A stretch of DNA of 64,000 bases from Phylloscopus collybita. Lineage: Eukaryota; Chordata; Aves; Passeriformes; Phylloscopidae. The DNA lies in NCBI GenBank assembly GCA_027886175.1, contig JAJNNQ010000075.1, positions 86,283,001 to 86,347,000 on the forward strand, written 5' to 3'. The stretch's first letter is position 1. Every line of letters starts with the position of its first letter. The notes below the pieces were generated by a model. That model was given only the letters and a program-made list of their open reading frames with translations, had not been told where the DNA came from and searched no databases. Positions 27,001 through 38,055 of this stretch are shown piece by piece. Position numbers and translations under genes: made by a program.

Positions 27001-30000
27001 CACAAGGCACGGAGATGCAACCAAAGCTCTCTCAACCATGTGGGCTGATTAAATATTTAACTTGAGTGTTTGCAGGTGATGTAATGAAGGTGGCTGAATT
27101 TTATTATTTAGAATGCTTACAATAAAAAATGGAGAAAGATAACACCCAAAATTTTTCAAGTTGACTCGGCGAGTTTAAAAGATGTTCTCCAGTTGGTGGG
27201 TAGAAGTAGAAAGCATTCTCTGTGTGGGTCAGAAAAATCCCAAATTTACTAGAACTGCTACCACCTAGTGGTGGCTGCCTCAATTGTAATATATAAAACA
27301 ATCTGGGGTTATTTCGGTTAATGTAGGGAAAATAGTAAATCATCAGCTCATCTGACTGATAATGCCAACTACTTGTACCATATCCATTTCCAGTGGTCTA
27401 TTTGCTCCACTTTTGAGGATTATTTATGTGATGAGTTTTCTAACTCTTCTCTTGGGATGTTAGGAATGTTTGTCAATAAACACTTTAGCACCAAAATGTT
27501 TCTCATTACATCCTGTTTTATCTACTAAATTCGTATAATCTCAGGCTCTACTCTCTATTCCACCATAGTTCCAGGAAAAACTAAAATCATATGTAAAAAG
27601 AATCAAGCCAGCAAGCTCCCCACCTTGATCTGTATCTGCACTTTCATCTGAAATTTTTCACATTCTGTGTCCATCTTCATAATTTGGTTTGCATATGTAG
27701 GAGCAGTTCCATCCTCTTTCTTGCCACCAATAAAAGATGAAGTAGATTCTTCTGACTGGGCTGACCAAAGACTGCAATTTGATTTGTAAATAGACTTCAG
27801 CAAAAGTCTTTCCTTTCCACAGTTGGAAAGAAAAATGATTTTGGCTATGTCTATAGAGTGGTTTCTTTCATGCAAGCGGAAAAGTTTTTGGATTCTCAGA
27901 TGGAGTCCTTGAGGTTTAGCTTATGAATACATCCCATGAGAAGCTCTTTTTTTTCCCAGGAGCTGACGAGGCAGCAGCTAGGTTACCAGTGGTTGTTTTG
28001 TGTCACCTTCTTCCCTATGTCCTTACCTCCCTGCTCTTCTCCTCTTTCTCCCTTATCCTGCACATCTTTTTTGACTCTGGTGTCAGAATTGAGATAGTGA
28101 CACTTCAGATAGTGTCACCTTCTTCTCTTCATTTTGGGGGAGTGACACACTCTGGTTGCACAAAGTAACATATTCTGCTCCCATGGCTGCTGAAGAAGTG
28201 GCAGTGGGCGGGAGCCTTGACAAGTGGATTTCTCCACTCTTGTCCTCTTGATTCACCAAGTGTAAATTCTGTGGGATAACAAATGGACCGGAAAGCATTT
28301 TACAGCCTTAGTAAGTGAAAGATGGGAAAGGGGCAAAAGAAACAGCAGGCCTTTCCTGTGCATCCTGTTTCTTTCACTGCCTGGAATCAAGTGACTGCTC
28401 TGCAACATAAATCAGCCAAATTCTGGAGATGGGAATTATCCATTTGAGAGGAGCTCAGTCTTGTTGGAGGGATGTTGGCCCAGATTTGAAGGCTCAGTCA
28501 AAATCCTCCTCCTTGTGTAAGATACAAGCCTGCTGGAGCTGTGTGGCCAGCAGGGTTTCTGCTGCTGCAAGGGGCATGTATGCAGGAAGAAAACAGTAGT
28601 GCAGCCAGGCCTAACCCCTGCTGGAGTGGATGATGCAGCTGCCAGTGCAAGACTACCCTTGCAGCCATCCTTGCACTGCAGGACATGTCTTACACTGGAC
28701 CTGGCACAATTGTCTTCACAACCATTGTGTTTAACACATACCTTTTAAGCTCCCCTGCTGCTATTCCAGTTCATCGGCAGAACTGGGCTGATTCTTACCT
28801 GTCCCCAAATAACCAGGATCTGTGCAAAGCAGCTCACTTTTTTTACCGGCTGCAGAACGAACTGCACAGGTTGGAGATAATCACAGAGCAGCTCAGCTAG
28901 TCAGGAACTGCTGCTTTACGTGAAGTACATGCATGGAGTTTCCTAAGGGGCCTGTGAAACTCCTTCTCGACAAGGAAAAGGGCAGGTCTGGTTTGTGAGG
29001 AGAAAGAGCGCTGCCCCAAGCACGTACACGTGTCAGCATATCCCTGGCTATGTCACTGCCTGAGTTTCAAATGTTCCTTCAGAGGCCCAGAGGAGCTTCA
29101 GAAGAGAAGGCCTGTGTACATTTATGTTCCCAGGGTCTGGAGTGGGCTTTGCCCTTTGTGAAGGCACATTGTTTAACCTTAAGAGTTTGTTTCTCTTGAT
29201 GTCAGCCTCATCTGTTTGCCTGTGCCAGTACATCACTTATCTGTGGACCACGTATCCTTTGAAGCATTTTCTCTTGTGCACCAGAAAATGTAGCTGCAGG
29301 CCACGCATGCAAGAACAGCGTAACAAATTGAAAAAAATTGGAAAATCATGAGTTATATATTATATTGAATGTCAAAGTTGGGACTTGTGTATTGAGAGTT
29401 TTAAGACATACTGGTTTTGGCTTGCTCTTACCTTGAGTGCCACCCATGGATATTCTCCTTACTCACTTTGCTTCTGATGTTTCATGTTGAAAAACCAGGA
29501 ATAAACTCCCTCTGCATCCACTGTTTGATGTTTGGTCAATAAAGAGTTACAGAACATCTCTCTGGGTATGATTAAGGAGAGCTTTTTCCTATCTTGGTTT
29601 CCTTGTGCTCTTCGCTCATCTCCATCCTAACAGAGCTCACATGGTTTCCTGCCCCTCTCCCTAATGAGCCCCCTCTGTGCTGTGCTGGCAGCCTTTCTTT
29701 GGCCTAACACACATCCCATCAGGGGAGCATTTCCTGACCTCGCAGGGGAGGAGACAGGGCAGCCCACATCTACTTTCAGACGTCCCCATCCTCACATTCT
29801 GTAGCCTTACACACAGATTAGGGCTTGCTTGCGTGTTTTAATGGGCAGATAATGAGATGAGCAATGAACTTTATGTAATCCACTGTCTGTGTAAACAGAT
29901 CTGTTTTGATTAAAAGGTGAGATTACTTTTTGTGAGGGGTCACTTCTCCCCCTTTACACTCCCCCAAGAAAAAGTGTATCATGAATTGTGCACTATTAAG

Positions 30001-33000
30001 TCACTGCTACACTTTGACATTTGTTTAATGGCCATTTATTATCACTAGTGAGAGGAGATGGGACCAGTGCAAATCATGTTGCAAGACTACATTCAAACTT
30101 GTGAGTGCCTGAGAACCACCTTCTTATCTTGTTTTTACTCCTTGCATAGGGGAAAAAAAAAAGCCTGTAGTAGCAAAACTAGGCAGTTTGGGGACAAGCA
30201 CATGTTGTACTGTGTCAAACAGAGAACTTGCACTGCCCTTCTAGAGTTTCTAAATCCCTGTAGTTACTCAGCAGCTATCGTTCTTGCAGATGAATGTTGA
30301 AATGCTGGGTGGGTTGTGGGCTCCCTTTGCTGCTTGCTGTCAATAAGAAGGAGGTGGGGTGGAGGACTTAAAGGAAGGTTTCAGCTTTCAGAAAGCACAA
30401 CTTGCAAAGTTCATGTCCTGGAACAATTCCTGGGAAGTGGCACTGGGGATGCAGTTTCATGCTGTGCATCAGCAGCAGCTTTGGCCTCCGGAACCAGACC
30501 AGCTAATTTCCTTTTTACAAATACAGTATTTGTGTAGCATTTGGAAGGAGTACAGCTCCAGCCTTCTGTTCTCCTTAAGCACCTTAGCTGTTTCAGTTTT
30601 TTGGACATGTGTTGCATCTTCAGCAACATTAATGCTGCACACAGGTGAGTAAGCAAAGGACACCATTAAGGACCACATTTTAGGTAATTTTTGTCTCCTT
30701 GTGGGTTAACTGTGAAACAGCAAGGCCCGTGGCTTTATGTTTTGTTTCCAGGTGGCATATCAGAGTCTCAGGTGTGGATGAACTTCCATATCTTCCACTT
30801 TCATGGTGTATACCCAACTTTTTAAGCCAATTTCTATTTACTGTCTGCACTAAATATTCACATTTAGTTCTACCAGGTGGTTGCATGAGGCCTTTTCATT
30901 TCCTTGGAAGAACATGTCCTGCTACACAAAAATTAGTTCGATAAATATGTGGGTTGTATATTATTTCAGTCTGTGTTCATGTTTTTCATATACAAGTTTA
31001 TTAGTAATACATCTGTATGTCTCTGGAATGGTCTATTTGTGATAGTGACCTCAGCTTTTCTTTGGTGTCTCAGCAAGTTGTGTTCTCTGGTTAAAAGTGA
31101 TTATATTAAAAAATTACTTCAAGAAGCTGCTGAGATAGTGAGTCTATCTTGGAAAAGAAAGCATTTTGTGAAAGAGATTGTATCATCTTGTTAATTGGGT
31201 TCTGTGGTGTTTTGATCTCTTTTCAGCTGTAAGTTACTGGCCTAGGTTACAGACAGGAGAAACAGATGTTGGGATGCTTGATCAGAAGCAATGCTCCTGG
31301 GTTCATGTGCAGGCTCACTGCTGGTAGTTGGGAATCATCAGGGAGCGTCCCACTGAAAGTTCCTCTGTTTCTTTGCAGAGAGCCAGGCGGATGCAGATAC
31401 ACTAGCTACAGGAAACAAAGTCTTGAACCTGAGCTACGGCGAGAAGGAGCAGTCAGAGGAAAAGACAGAGCTACCAGAGAGTGAGCGCGGCCCCAAGGAG
31501 GAGCAGAAGGCCGACTCCCTTCTGGAAGAAGAGGATGCTGAAGAAAAAGTGGATGGATATGAAGAGGGCCCTGAGGAAGATTCTGTAAGTAACAAAAGTC
31601 TTGACCTCAATTTTGCCAGCAAATTAATGGACTTCAAGCTGGCAGAGAGTGACCAGTGTGCAGGCAGCAGTGCTCAGACTGAAAGGAAGCATGCCTGTGA
31701 CATTTGTGGCAAAACCTTCAAGTTTGCTGGCACTCTTAGCCGTCACAAAAAGGCCCACATTCGTGAGGACAGAAAGGATGAAAGGAGCAGTGAGGATGAA
31801 AGCAAAAGCATTCAGGATGATGCAGGAGCTCCCTCGATGCAGGACTCTGGTCTTGAGCAGGAAGAGTCTCCGTTGGACTTGAAGGTAGTGGAGTCTCCTG
31901 TGGACTTTGAGGCAACAGGAAAGGAGAATGAAGAGAGCGAAAGCATCTCTGAGGGGGAAGGCACAGAGAGAAAGTCCACTGAGAAGAGCAGTGATGACAA
32001 ACCAAAGACTGATGAGGCTAAGAGTACTGCAAAAGCAGACAAAAGAAAGAAAGTCTGTACTGTGTGCAACAAGCGTTTCTGGTCTCTGCAAGATCTGACG
32101 CGACATATGCGGTCTCATACAGGTAAGAGGAGGCTTGAGAGCAGAACAGACCATGAGGTGTCCCACCAGACTGAGGTGTCTGCTCTGGAGGTGCACGATT
32201 GCTGCTGGCACTTGAGGTTGGAGACACTGCTTTCAGTCCAAAAGGCCCCGGTCCCCCATGTGTATGCAAAGCCTGTGGGGGCAGCAAGAATTGCAGCCAC
32301 TCCCAAACTGTTTTTCCCCATGACGGCTTGCAGAGTTCAGAGGCGAGGGCAAGTGCGGAGATCCCTGGGCAGCTTCTGACTGCCTTCTTACCGTGTGTGT
32401 GGCTTTACTATTTCTTCCCAATATTTTGACCAGCAGTGGAGAAACTGTCAGGGTACCATGAGACTTCACCACTGATGGAGAGTTTAGAGAGAAAAAGAGA
32501 GAGTCTGGTTTCGCCTGATGATCTGAGCCTAATATGGGTAACATACTGGTGATGTGTAACCTGCTGCTTGGGTGGAAGGCAGAGATCCAGTGAGCACTTG
32601 GGCAGGGAAGGTAGAACACAGGTAGTGAAACACTTATCCCGTGACTTGACTAGGCAGTGGGATTGCTTTATGTGATCGACAGATTGCATCAGTGCCTTGC
32701 AAATGAGATGAAGCCATGAACCAGCTCAAAGGTGAATTAATCATTCATCCTTATTAATTATGTATTTTACCTGCAAGCAAGCTGCTCTGACGTGGGAAAA
32801 CTGGTGCATTTTGACATTTTGTGTCTTTTGAAGGTTCTCTCTGCCGAAGACAAGATCTTTGCCATTAACAAAAGACTTGTGCTGTAACTGACAGTGACAC
32901 CAAAGAGTAACACCTGAACTAGACTTCAGCCCCTCTAAATCATAAATACTCAGCTATTGAGCGCAAAAGTGACCTGTTTTCTTTGCCATTGAGCCACAAG

Positions 33001-34725
33001 TGGAACGGGACAGGTCCCATTCTAGTGCCTATTTTCATGCAAGTGCAGAAGCTTCAGGGAAGTGCTGATATCTAAAGTACCGAGTTTTACCCCCAAACAA
33101 TGTGTGCCCATGGACATTTCCATACTTCCTGTTTTAATTGTTTTCATTGCATGCTGGGTTATTGTGGGCTTTATCAGGTTTTTTTTTCCTATTTGTTTCT
33201 TATTTGACACTTGAAGGATGTTTTAACATAGAATAGGTGTGGAATAGGAACCTGGCACAGTGCTGTCTTCAAATTCATAAATGTAACTATGACTTACCTC
33301 CACTTTCAGATCAATGTATGTTCGGAGGGTTTCAGCAAAAGCTGAGGGTTTTGCACCAATGCTGTGGGTTGACTCTTCTCCTTGTCTCCTTCCCACTTGT
33401 TCAACTATATTGACAAAATACTGTCAGGTTGCACATTGCTTCTACTTCAGTTTTAATGTGTGAAGTTTTTTAAAGATACCTGTAAGGTTTGGGGATTTGT
33501 TTACTCAGAAGAAGAACGTTTGGGACACACTGAAGTATACAAGAAATCTCTGCCTGCCTACCGCGTGTCTCATTCTGATGTTCATTGGCATCAAAATGGT
33601 GTCCTGATGGAATTGCAGCACTGAAAAGACTTTAGAGGCACAGTTGGAAAGGGAGGACAGGTTGGGGTGGGACCTTTGATTCTTCAGGGCAGACAGCACC
33701 TGGGGGGAGTGTGCGTGGTTCGTATTTTGGGGAAATTTTGTCTGTGGGGCTGTGGTTGTTGCTTTGTTTTCCAGTGAGTTCCTGCTTAGGAAAGTATTCT
33801 GTCTCTCCACGTGTGTCTGGGGCTGATGTGCAGCAGGGAGCCCATGTGGTGGGCTGGTTTCATAAAGGCTTTTGAGTTCCAGAGATTGACTGTAAACTTT
33901 TTACAGAAAAGTTGCTGACTAAATTAGGCAGGATGCTAGTGAGCACTTGGTGCTTACGGTCTTCCTCCTTCTTTAGTGCAGGGCCTTGCCAAGCTTGTAG
34001 ACACTTAGTTTTGATGCTCCATTTGTGCCATAATTTACCTCTATTCCTGCTTGCACTCCATCAGCTAGTTTGCTAGTACAGAAGCAAAAAATCTGCACAA
34101 ATGTGATGTTCGATGTAGGTACTGAATTTCCAAAGTGCGGAGTGTTTTACGCTGCTTGAAACGAGAGGGAGGTGTGTGTGTGACCTCACAGCTGACTTGG
34201 TGTTGTAATTCTCTTCCAGGCGAGAGACCTTACAAGTGTCAAACCTGCGAACGGACCTTCACTCTGAAGCACAGCCTGGTCCGTCACCAGCGCATCCACC
34301 AGAAAGTCAAAAATGCCCGAAACCACGGGAAGGAGAGCGACAAGGAGGAGACACAGTCGAGGTGTGGAGAAGACAGTGAGAATGAGTCCAGCCACAGCGG
34401 CGCCAACCCCATCTCCGAAAGTGAGTGTGACTCCGCGGGGGGCGTCAGTAGCCATTCGTCCCTCGTGGGGAGCCGGAGCGAGCCCCTGGCCGGCACGGTC
34501 ATGGACTCCCCCTGCGGGGAGGAGAGGAGCGGCGCCTGCCTCGCCGAGCCCACCGAGAGCGCGCAGAAACAGATGGCAAAAGACCAGGAACCGCGGGGCA
34601 GCTCCGAGCACGAGAGGCCCTCCGGTTTCATCCATGACTTGCTGGAGATGCACAACGCGCCGTCTCCCATCAATCACATCCTGGCCCCTGCAGACAGTGC
34701 GCCTCAGCTCCTGGGGGTGGAATGA
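13642..34725 (+). CDS. RREB1: RREB1, Ras-responsive element-binding protein 1 (3' four coding exons; partial)
   Basis: RREB1 is a nuclear C2H2 zinc-finger transcription factor that binds Ras-responsive elements downstream of Ras/MAPK signalling and mostly represses, partly through CtBP. Four exons are visible: 13642-13831, 15442-18181, 31379-32122 and 34220-34725. All have AG/GT borders and compatible phases (0, 1, 1), giving about 1,392 codons before the stop. I identify the gene by colinear similarity, recalled from the mammalian protein. Landmarks are [85 protein letters not shown] and [20 protein letters not shown]. Roughly ten intact fingers are present, plus a PIDLS CtBP-type motif and an RGRKKG AT-hook-like patch. 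The amino-terminal ~200 residues lie off the window to the left. The visible part is about 90 residues shorter than the human equivalent by my recollection. Confidence 0.97.
14972..15050. repeat. Poly(T) tract (49 T) with C/T-rich tail
   Basis: There are 49 consecutive T at 14972-15020, followed by C/T-rich sequence to about 15050. It lies in the intron about 420 bp before the large RREB1 exon and is too distant to be that exon's polypyrimidine tract. It may be an old retroposon tail in antisense orientation or a mononucleotide expansion. Confidence 0.95.
15442..18181 (+). CDS. RREB1: RREB1 large central exon (913 codons)
   Basis: The acceptor is TGTCTTGCAG at 15441, and the donor at 18182 is GTAAGAG after one base of the next codon. 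C2H2 fingers begin at about 15496, 16471, 16555, 16639, 16798, 16891 and 18115. Between the first and second is a long Ser/Pro-rich region with the conserved [14 protein letters not shown] block. Sumoylation-type motifs (IKQE, IKRE, VKQE) recur. CtBP-type motifs are EPLDFSQK near 17179 and EPIDLSIPK near 17281. A basic RGRKKG patch lies near 17854. A half finger (YNCLQC, near 17392) has its two cysteines but no proper histidine pair. Apparent coding beyond 18181 (to 18207) is intron read-through. Confidence 0.97.
20941..21066. repeat. T/G low-complexity tracts
   Basis: There is a (TTG)n and T-rich stretch at 20941-20993 and a T run at 21046-21065, separated by about 50 bp of complex sequence. 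Confidence 0.9.
23343..23491 (+). pseudogene. RREB1: Decayed alternative zinc-finger exon of RREB1
   Basis: A good acceptor (TTTTATCTTGTGTCAG ending at 23342) precedes a segment that continues the phase of the 18181 donor. It reads [10 protein letters not shown], matching the start of the extra finger exon of the long mammalian RREB1 isoform as I recall it. After the Cys pair the frame degenerates ([13 protein letters not shown]...) and meets TGA at 23432-23434. Frame +2 from 23407 onward then resembles the rest of that exon: [20 protein letters not shown] versus the mammalian GVTTCSLRRNGLIPQSKE type. A net deletion of about 16 nt removes the finger's core and histidines. No GT donor stands at the expected end near 23491. 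If included, it would truncate the protein before the last three fingers. It is presumably skipped. Confidence 0.8.
31379..32122 (+). CDS. RREB1: RREB1 penultimate exon (acidic linker and two zinc fingers)
   Basis: The acceptor is GTTTCTTTGCAG at 31378, and the donor is CAG|GTAAGAG at 32123. It joins the phase-1 donor at 18181 to make Glu, giving [14 protein letters not shown]. It encodes about 248 residues: a long Glu/Ser-rich acidic linker, the [17 protein letters not shown] block, a finger at about 31690-31760 ([10 protein letters not shown]), a second acidic linker, and a finger at about 32050-32118 ([10 protein letters not shown]). The open frame running on to 32379 past the donor is intron. 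Confidence 0.96.
34220..34725 (+). CDS. RREB1: RREB1 terminal coding exon
   Basis: The acceptor is TAATTCTCTTCCAG at 34219. The split Gly codon completes the finger linker (G-ERPYKC). The last finger lies at about 34234-34300 ([21 protein letters not shown] core). A basic stretch, a Ser/Glu-rich tail and the carboxyl end PQLLGVE follow, with TGA at 34723-34725. The second half of this exon is markedly GC- and CpG-rich compared with its surroundings. Confidence 0.96.
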
Positions 34726-35504
34726 CTTGCTAGGAGGTTGGACCCATCTCAGCAGGCAAACTGAAGCCAGCAGAGCAAGGTTTCTGGAGTCTGGTTTTGG
34801 AAGAGCGACCGTACAGCTACGGGGAGAGAATGGCAGACTGGACGTGGTGCCATATGCCTTTCAGTATAATAATGCAAGAGACTACAGTATATACTGATTT
34901 GAGTGCCTTACTACTTTATTAGATCTTTTGGTATTATAGATTTTTTCAAAAATGATTTTAATATTTTAAAGAATTATTTGGAGAGGACCCTTTTTTCATT
35001 TAAGCATTAATGTTACCTTTTGTATTGGTGTGTGAGCTTGTTCTTGTATATCTGTGATAGTCGCTGTGTTTGTTCTCTGAGCTGGAAATGGGGCAGTGGG
35101 GTGGGAGGCCCTTGGATACCATAGCCAATAACTGGAAGAAAAATGATGTGAATTTCATATGAAATAGTCAGAGGAGATGCAGAGGAGACGTTGATTTATT
35201 GATTTTTTTTTTTCTCAGTAGATGTTCTTGCATTTGCCACATGGTGGAGCATTAAGCCTGTTCCAGGCCTGAACAACGTGGCAGTTGAAGGTGTTCAAAG
35301 TGGTTCAAGCCAAAAGCAGGAAACGCAAATGAATTTCAACCTCGTATTTGTTTCCACTTTTTAGCATTAGAAGTGGTCTTCTAAATCCTAGGGGTTTTTT
35401 CTGGCCGTCACGGACTGAGCGTGTATACAGAGAAGAGTTACATAGCAACGTAACCTATGGAAATTATGCACCCGCTGTTACATATGTTTGATTTGCTTCA
35501 GTAT

Positions 35505-35536
35505 GTTATTATTATTATTATTTTATTATTATTTTA
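35505..35536. repeat. (TTA)n microsatellite in RREB1 3' UTR
   Basis: Interrupted TTA units from 35505 to 35536. Confidence 0.9.
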
Positions 35537-35660
35537 TAAATCCATCAGTTCGCTTGTCTCTGCAGTCAGCAGAAGCCAATGGGCAATATTTGCCCACGGA
35601 GATGCATAGCGCAGCTTGGATCCCGTCTCGGAGTGTTCTTGACTCATCGCTTTCACCAGC

Positions 35661-35692
35661 TCCTCCTCCTCCTGTTGTTGTTGTTGTTGTTG
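35661..35692. repeat. (CTC)n(GTT)n trinucleotide block
   Basis: About four TCC/CTC units are followed by about six GTT units, directly upstream of the CpG-rich segment of the 3' UTR. Confidence 0.9.
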
Positions 35693-35729
35693 CAGCTCTT
35701 CTACTGTACCTTCGGTGAACCCCTTCCTT

Positions 35730-35885
35730 CCTCGGAGCGGAGCGTCCCGCGGAGGCCGGCGAGGTGCGGTCCCCGGTGCGGGGCGCATCCCCCTCGGGGC
35801 GGGCGCCAGTGGCTGCGGGTGCGAGAGAGAGGCACCGCCAGTGCCGCCGTGACCTCGCTGCCGCCGCGCCGGGGACAGCCTGGTC
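35730..35885. other. CpG-rich block inside RREB1 3' UTR
   Basis: About 155 bp of very GC-rich, CpG-dense sequence (for example CGGAGCGGAGCGTCCCGCGG) is embedded in AT-rich UTR. I see no TATA box or coding frame with recognisable similarity. It could be an intragenic CpG island or the base of a stable RNA structure. Confidence 0.75.
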
Positions 35886-36042
35886 ACTGACAGAGCAAAG
35901 TTATCCCGTCTTCCAGTGGAAAGCAAGAGAGAAATGCCAGCCTTTGCCCTCGTCTTGCTTCTGTCGTGTTCTAAGAGCAAGAAAATACTACTGGTAATAA
36001 AACTACAGATATACGACATGTTAAAAAGAAATAAATTTAAAA

Positions 36043-36096
36043 CAAAACAAAAAAAAAAAATCCCAAAAAATAAACAGAAAAAAAAAAAAAAAAAGA
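36043..36096. repeat. A-rich tract in RREB1 3' UTR
   Basis: Two runs of A (12 or more, and 17) are separated by short mixed sequence. They follow the AATAAA at 35996 by about 50 nt, so the tract could cause internal oligo(dT) priming in cDNA data. Confidence 0.9.
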
Positions 36097-36170
36097 AAGA
36101 AATTCTTCCTGAGATTTTGGGGTTGATGCTTGAAGACTTTGAGGTGTGTGTCTAGATTTCATATCAGTAA

Positions 36171-36266
36171 TTTAACCCCTTTAATGCTGGCAGGTGGAAT
36201 TTCTCCGTATGGCTCCTGTTGCCGGCAACAGGTGACGCTCCAGCCACCAGTATTGGAGGGGTTAAA
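36171..36266 (+). promoter_or_regulatory. Long stem-loop in RREB1 3' UTR
   Basis: In RNA of the + strand, 36171-36190 pairs without interruption with 36247-36266: 20 bp, of which positions 36181, 36182 and 36186 form G-U pairs. The 56-nt interior contains a perfect 18-bp palindrome at 36215-36232 (CCTGTTGCCGGCAACAGG). Its core GTTGCCGGCAAC also resembles an RFX X-box with zero spacer. The wobbles would be A-C mismatches in antisense RNA, which favours a role in the sense transcript. An ancient MITE with inverted ends is the main alternative. Confidence 0.55.
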
Positions 36267-36534
36267 CGAAATGTATCCTACTGTAGCTGCGCATTTTTAG
36301 GAGTGCCCAGCATTTTTGTTGTCCTTGTCGTTGTCGTTATTGTTGTTTGTTATTTGTCCTTCAGTCATGACCTCTGGGACAGACAGAGCCATAATAGCAT
36401 TGCCGGAGCCTCACTGTGCTATTCCACCACTGCAGCCCCCAGCCCAGCCCGCACTGTGACCCTCCCTCCTTCCTACCGCAGAATCGCTTTTCCTGCTCTC
36501 ACCAGACATGGAGGAAGTGGGCCTCGGACCCAGT

Positions 36535-36577
36535 CTATATTATATAATATATATATCTATATATATATCTATATATT
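36535..36577. repeat. (TA)n repeat
   Basis: An interrupted TA dinucleotide run in the RREB1 3' UTR. Confidence 0.9.
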
Positions 36578-36879
36578 AAAAATTCTCGGAAAAATTTCTG
36601 GAGACTGAAATCTCACTGTCCAGAATTCAAAGGAAGAGAAATGTTCTTGAGTAATATTCTTGCAAATAGAGTAAGAAAAAATGGTTGAGGTATATGTGAT
36701 TTCTATTTTTTTGTGTTTTGCTTTTTTTTTTTTTTTAATTTTTAAATAGGGATGTTTGAACCAGTTCAGAAACAAAGCTAACGCCAGATATAGATAAATC
36801 AATCACAACCAATGATTCATTTGAAACTCTACCCAGGTGCATTCTACTTAATTAAAACCAGTTCACGCATCCCTTAAAT

Positions 36880-37034
36880 TGTTATTACTATTATAATTAT
36901 AATAATAATTATTATTATTATTTTGGGTATTTTTGTTTTTGTAATTTTTGTTTGTTTATTTTGGGGTTGTTGTTTTGTTGTTTTGTTTTGGTTTTGGTTT
37001 TTTGGGGTTTTTTTTTTTGGTTTTTTTTTTTTTG
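36880..37034. repeat. (ATT)n followed by T/G low-complexity tract
   Basis: AAT/ATT units at 36880-36924 are followed by T/G-rich sequence with GGTTT-like units to 37034. It lies within the RREB1 3' UTR. Confidence 0.9.
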
Positions 37035-37438
37035 CAGCTCTCCACACTAAACTGCGCAATACTGTGGGGGAGAAGCCATTACTAAACTATATGCTGCAGA
37101 ACAATGTAGCAAGTAATTAATTCCCAGCAGCCTGCCGGGACATCTGCTAGCAATAATCACTATTGATTTAAAGCTTTATTTAGCCTTTATCTATATCCTA
37201 GTAGAGTATAAGGTCTTGCCACATTTTATTGACATTTTTATTAGTTGAGTTTGACTGAGAACTGTTGCTGTTGTTGGGGTTTTTTTTTGTTTCCCTTCCT
37301 CCCCCAATATTAAACTGTGAAATTTATAATGTGTTTAAACTATGGGTGAATCTTAGGCTTTAGTTTGCATGTTCAGCTAATTTGTCTCTATACGATTTTC
37401 GTTTGAATCTTTTTATTTTTTTTCCTCTCTCAGGGCTT

Positions 37439-37492
37439 TTACAAAAAACAAAAAAACAAAAACAAAACAAAAAGAAAACAAAAAAAAAAGAT
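37439..37492. repeat. A-rich tract
   Basis: AAAAC and A(n) runs lie in the distal RREB1 3' UTR. A further A-rich patch is at 37579-37610. Confidence 0.85.
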
Positions 37493-37980
37493 CTTCTAAA
37501 ATTCTTTTGCCTGAGTTGCAATGGACTTAACATGGAGATAATTCAATCACTACATTAAGCACTTGACTGTGAAAGCGCAAAAAAAAATAAAGGAAAAAGA
37601 AAAAAAAAGAGAGAACCTTGTTTGAGGCTGTTGTGAAATAACTTTAGGGGGCTATGTGACAGTCTGATTCCATTTTCAGAATGATTCATCTTCTCTTTCC
37701 TCTCTGTGTGTCTCCTTCCTCTCTCTTCTCTCTCCACGAAGGAAGTTTAATCCTAGTGATTTCATCCCATGCAGGAAACAGTAATAAATGTGTAGAATTC
37801 ATATTTTTCTAAAGGGAACTTAAACTGCTGCTACGAATTGTGTACAAGACTGGTTTATGCCACATGAACAGAGAATCACACATTGTTTTGGTACTTTTAT
37901 TCCTCTTTTTTTTTCAGTTGTACAGTACTTCCAAATTCAAAATAAAAAGTAAAACTTGTTCTGTATCAAACCATCTAAGC

Positions 37981-38055
37981 AATAAAATGTTATATTTAAA
38001 AATTATAGGTTATGAAATGGGCGTGGCTCTTCTTGTGGGTTTGTGGTGACTTGTT
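37981..38055 (+). terminator. Probable RREB1 poly(A) site
   Basis: AATAAA is at 37981-37986, with an A/T-rich cleavage zone near 38000-38010. The GU-rich downstream element is at about 38029-38055 (CTTGTGGGTTTGTGGTGAC). It is the best-formed of the clustered signals at 37783, 37941 and 37981. Confidence 0.55.

Larger units (their letters stand above)
18182..31378 (+). other. RREB1: RREB1 13.2-kb intron
   Basis: It is bounded by GTAAGAG at 18182 and TTTCTTTGCAG at 31378. It contains the remnant of an alternative exon at 23343-23491, T/G tracts at 20941-21066, and otherwise no coding sequence I can support. The patch at about 29750-30060 is rich in homeodomain and FOX-like words (TGTAAACA, TTTAATGG) and could be regulatory. 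That is only an inference from word content. Confidence 0.9.
34726..38005 (+). other. RREB1: RREB1 3' UTR (extent inferred)
   Basis: It begins right after the stop codon. Candidate AATAAA signals on this strand occur at 35996, 37783, 37941 and 37981. The last is followed by a GU-rich stretch at about 38029-38055, so I place the main end near 38005. The UTR is AT-rich with many A and T runs. It also contains a CpG-rich block (35730-35885) and a long stem-loop (36171-36266). Alternative polyadenylation is likely. The extent has no transcript evidence. Confidence 0.7.

Noticed and set aside
32123..32379. Frame continuing 86 codons past the RREB1 penultimate exon
   Set aside because: A consensus donor CAG|GTAAGAG at 32123 joins perfectly to the finger at 34220. 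The continuation has no similarity and is intron read-through.
34186..34677. 163-codon - strand frame opposite the last RREB1 exon
   Set aside because: A shadow of the GC-rich RREB1 coding exon, whose own protein is clearly conserved.
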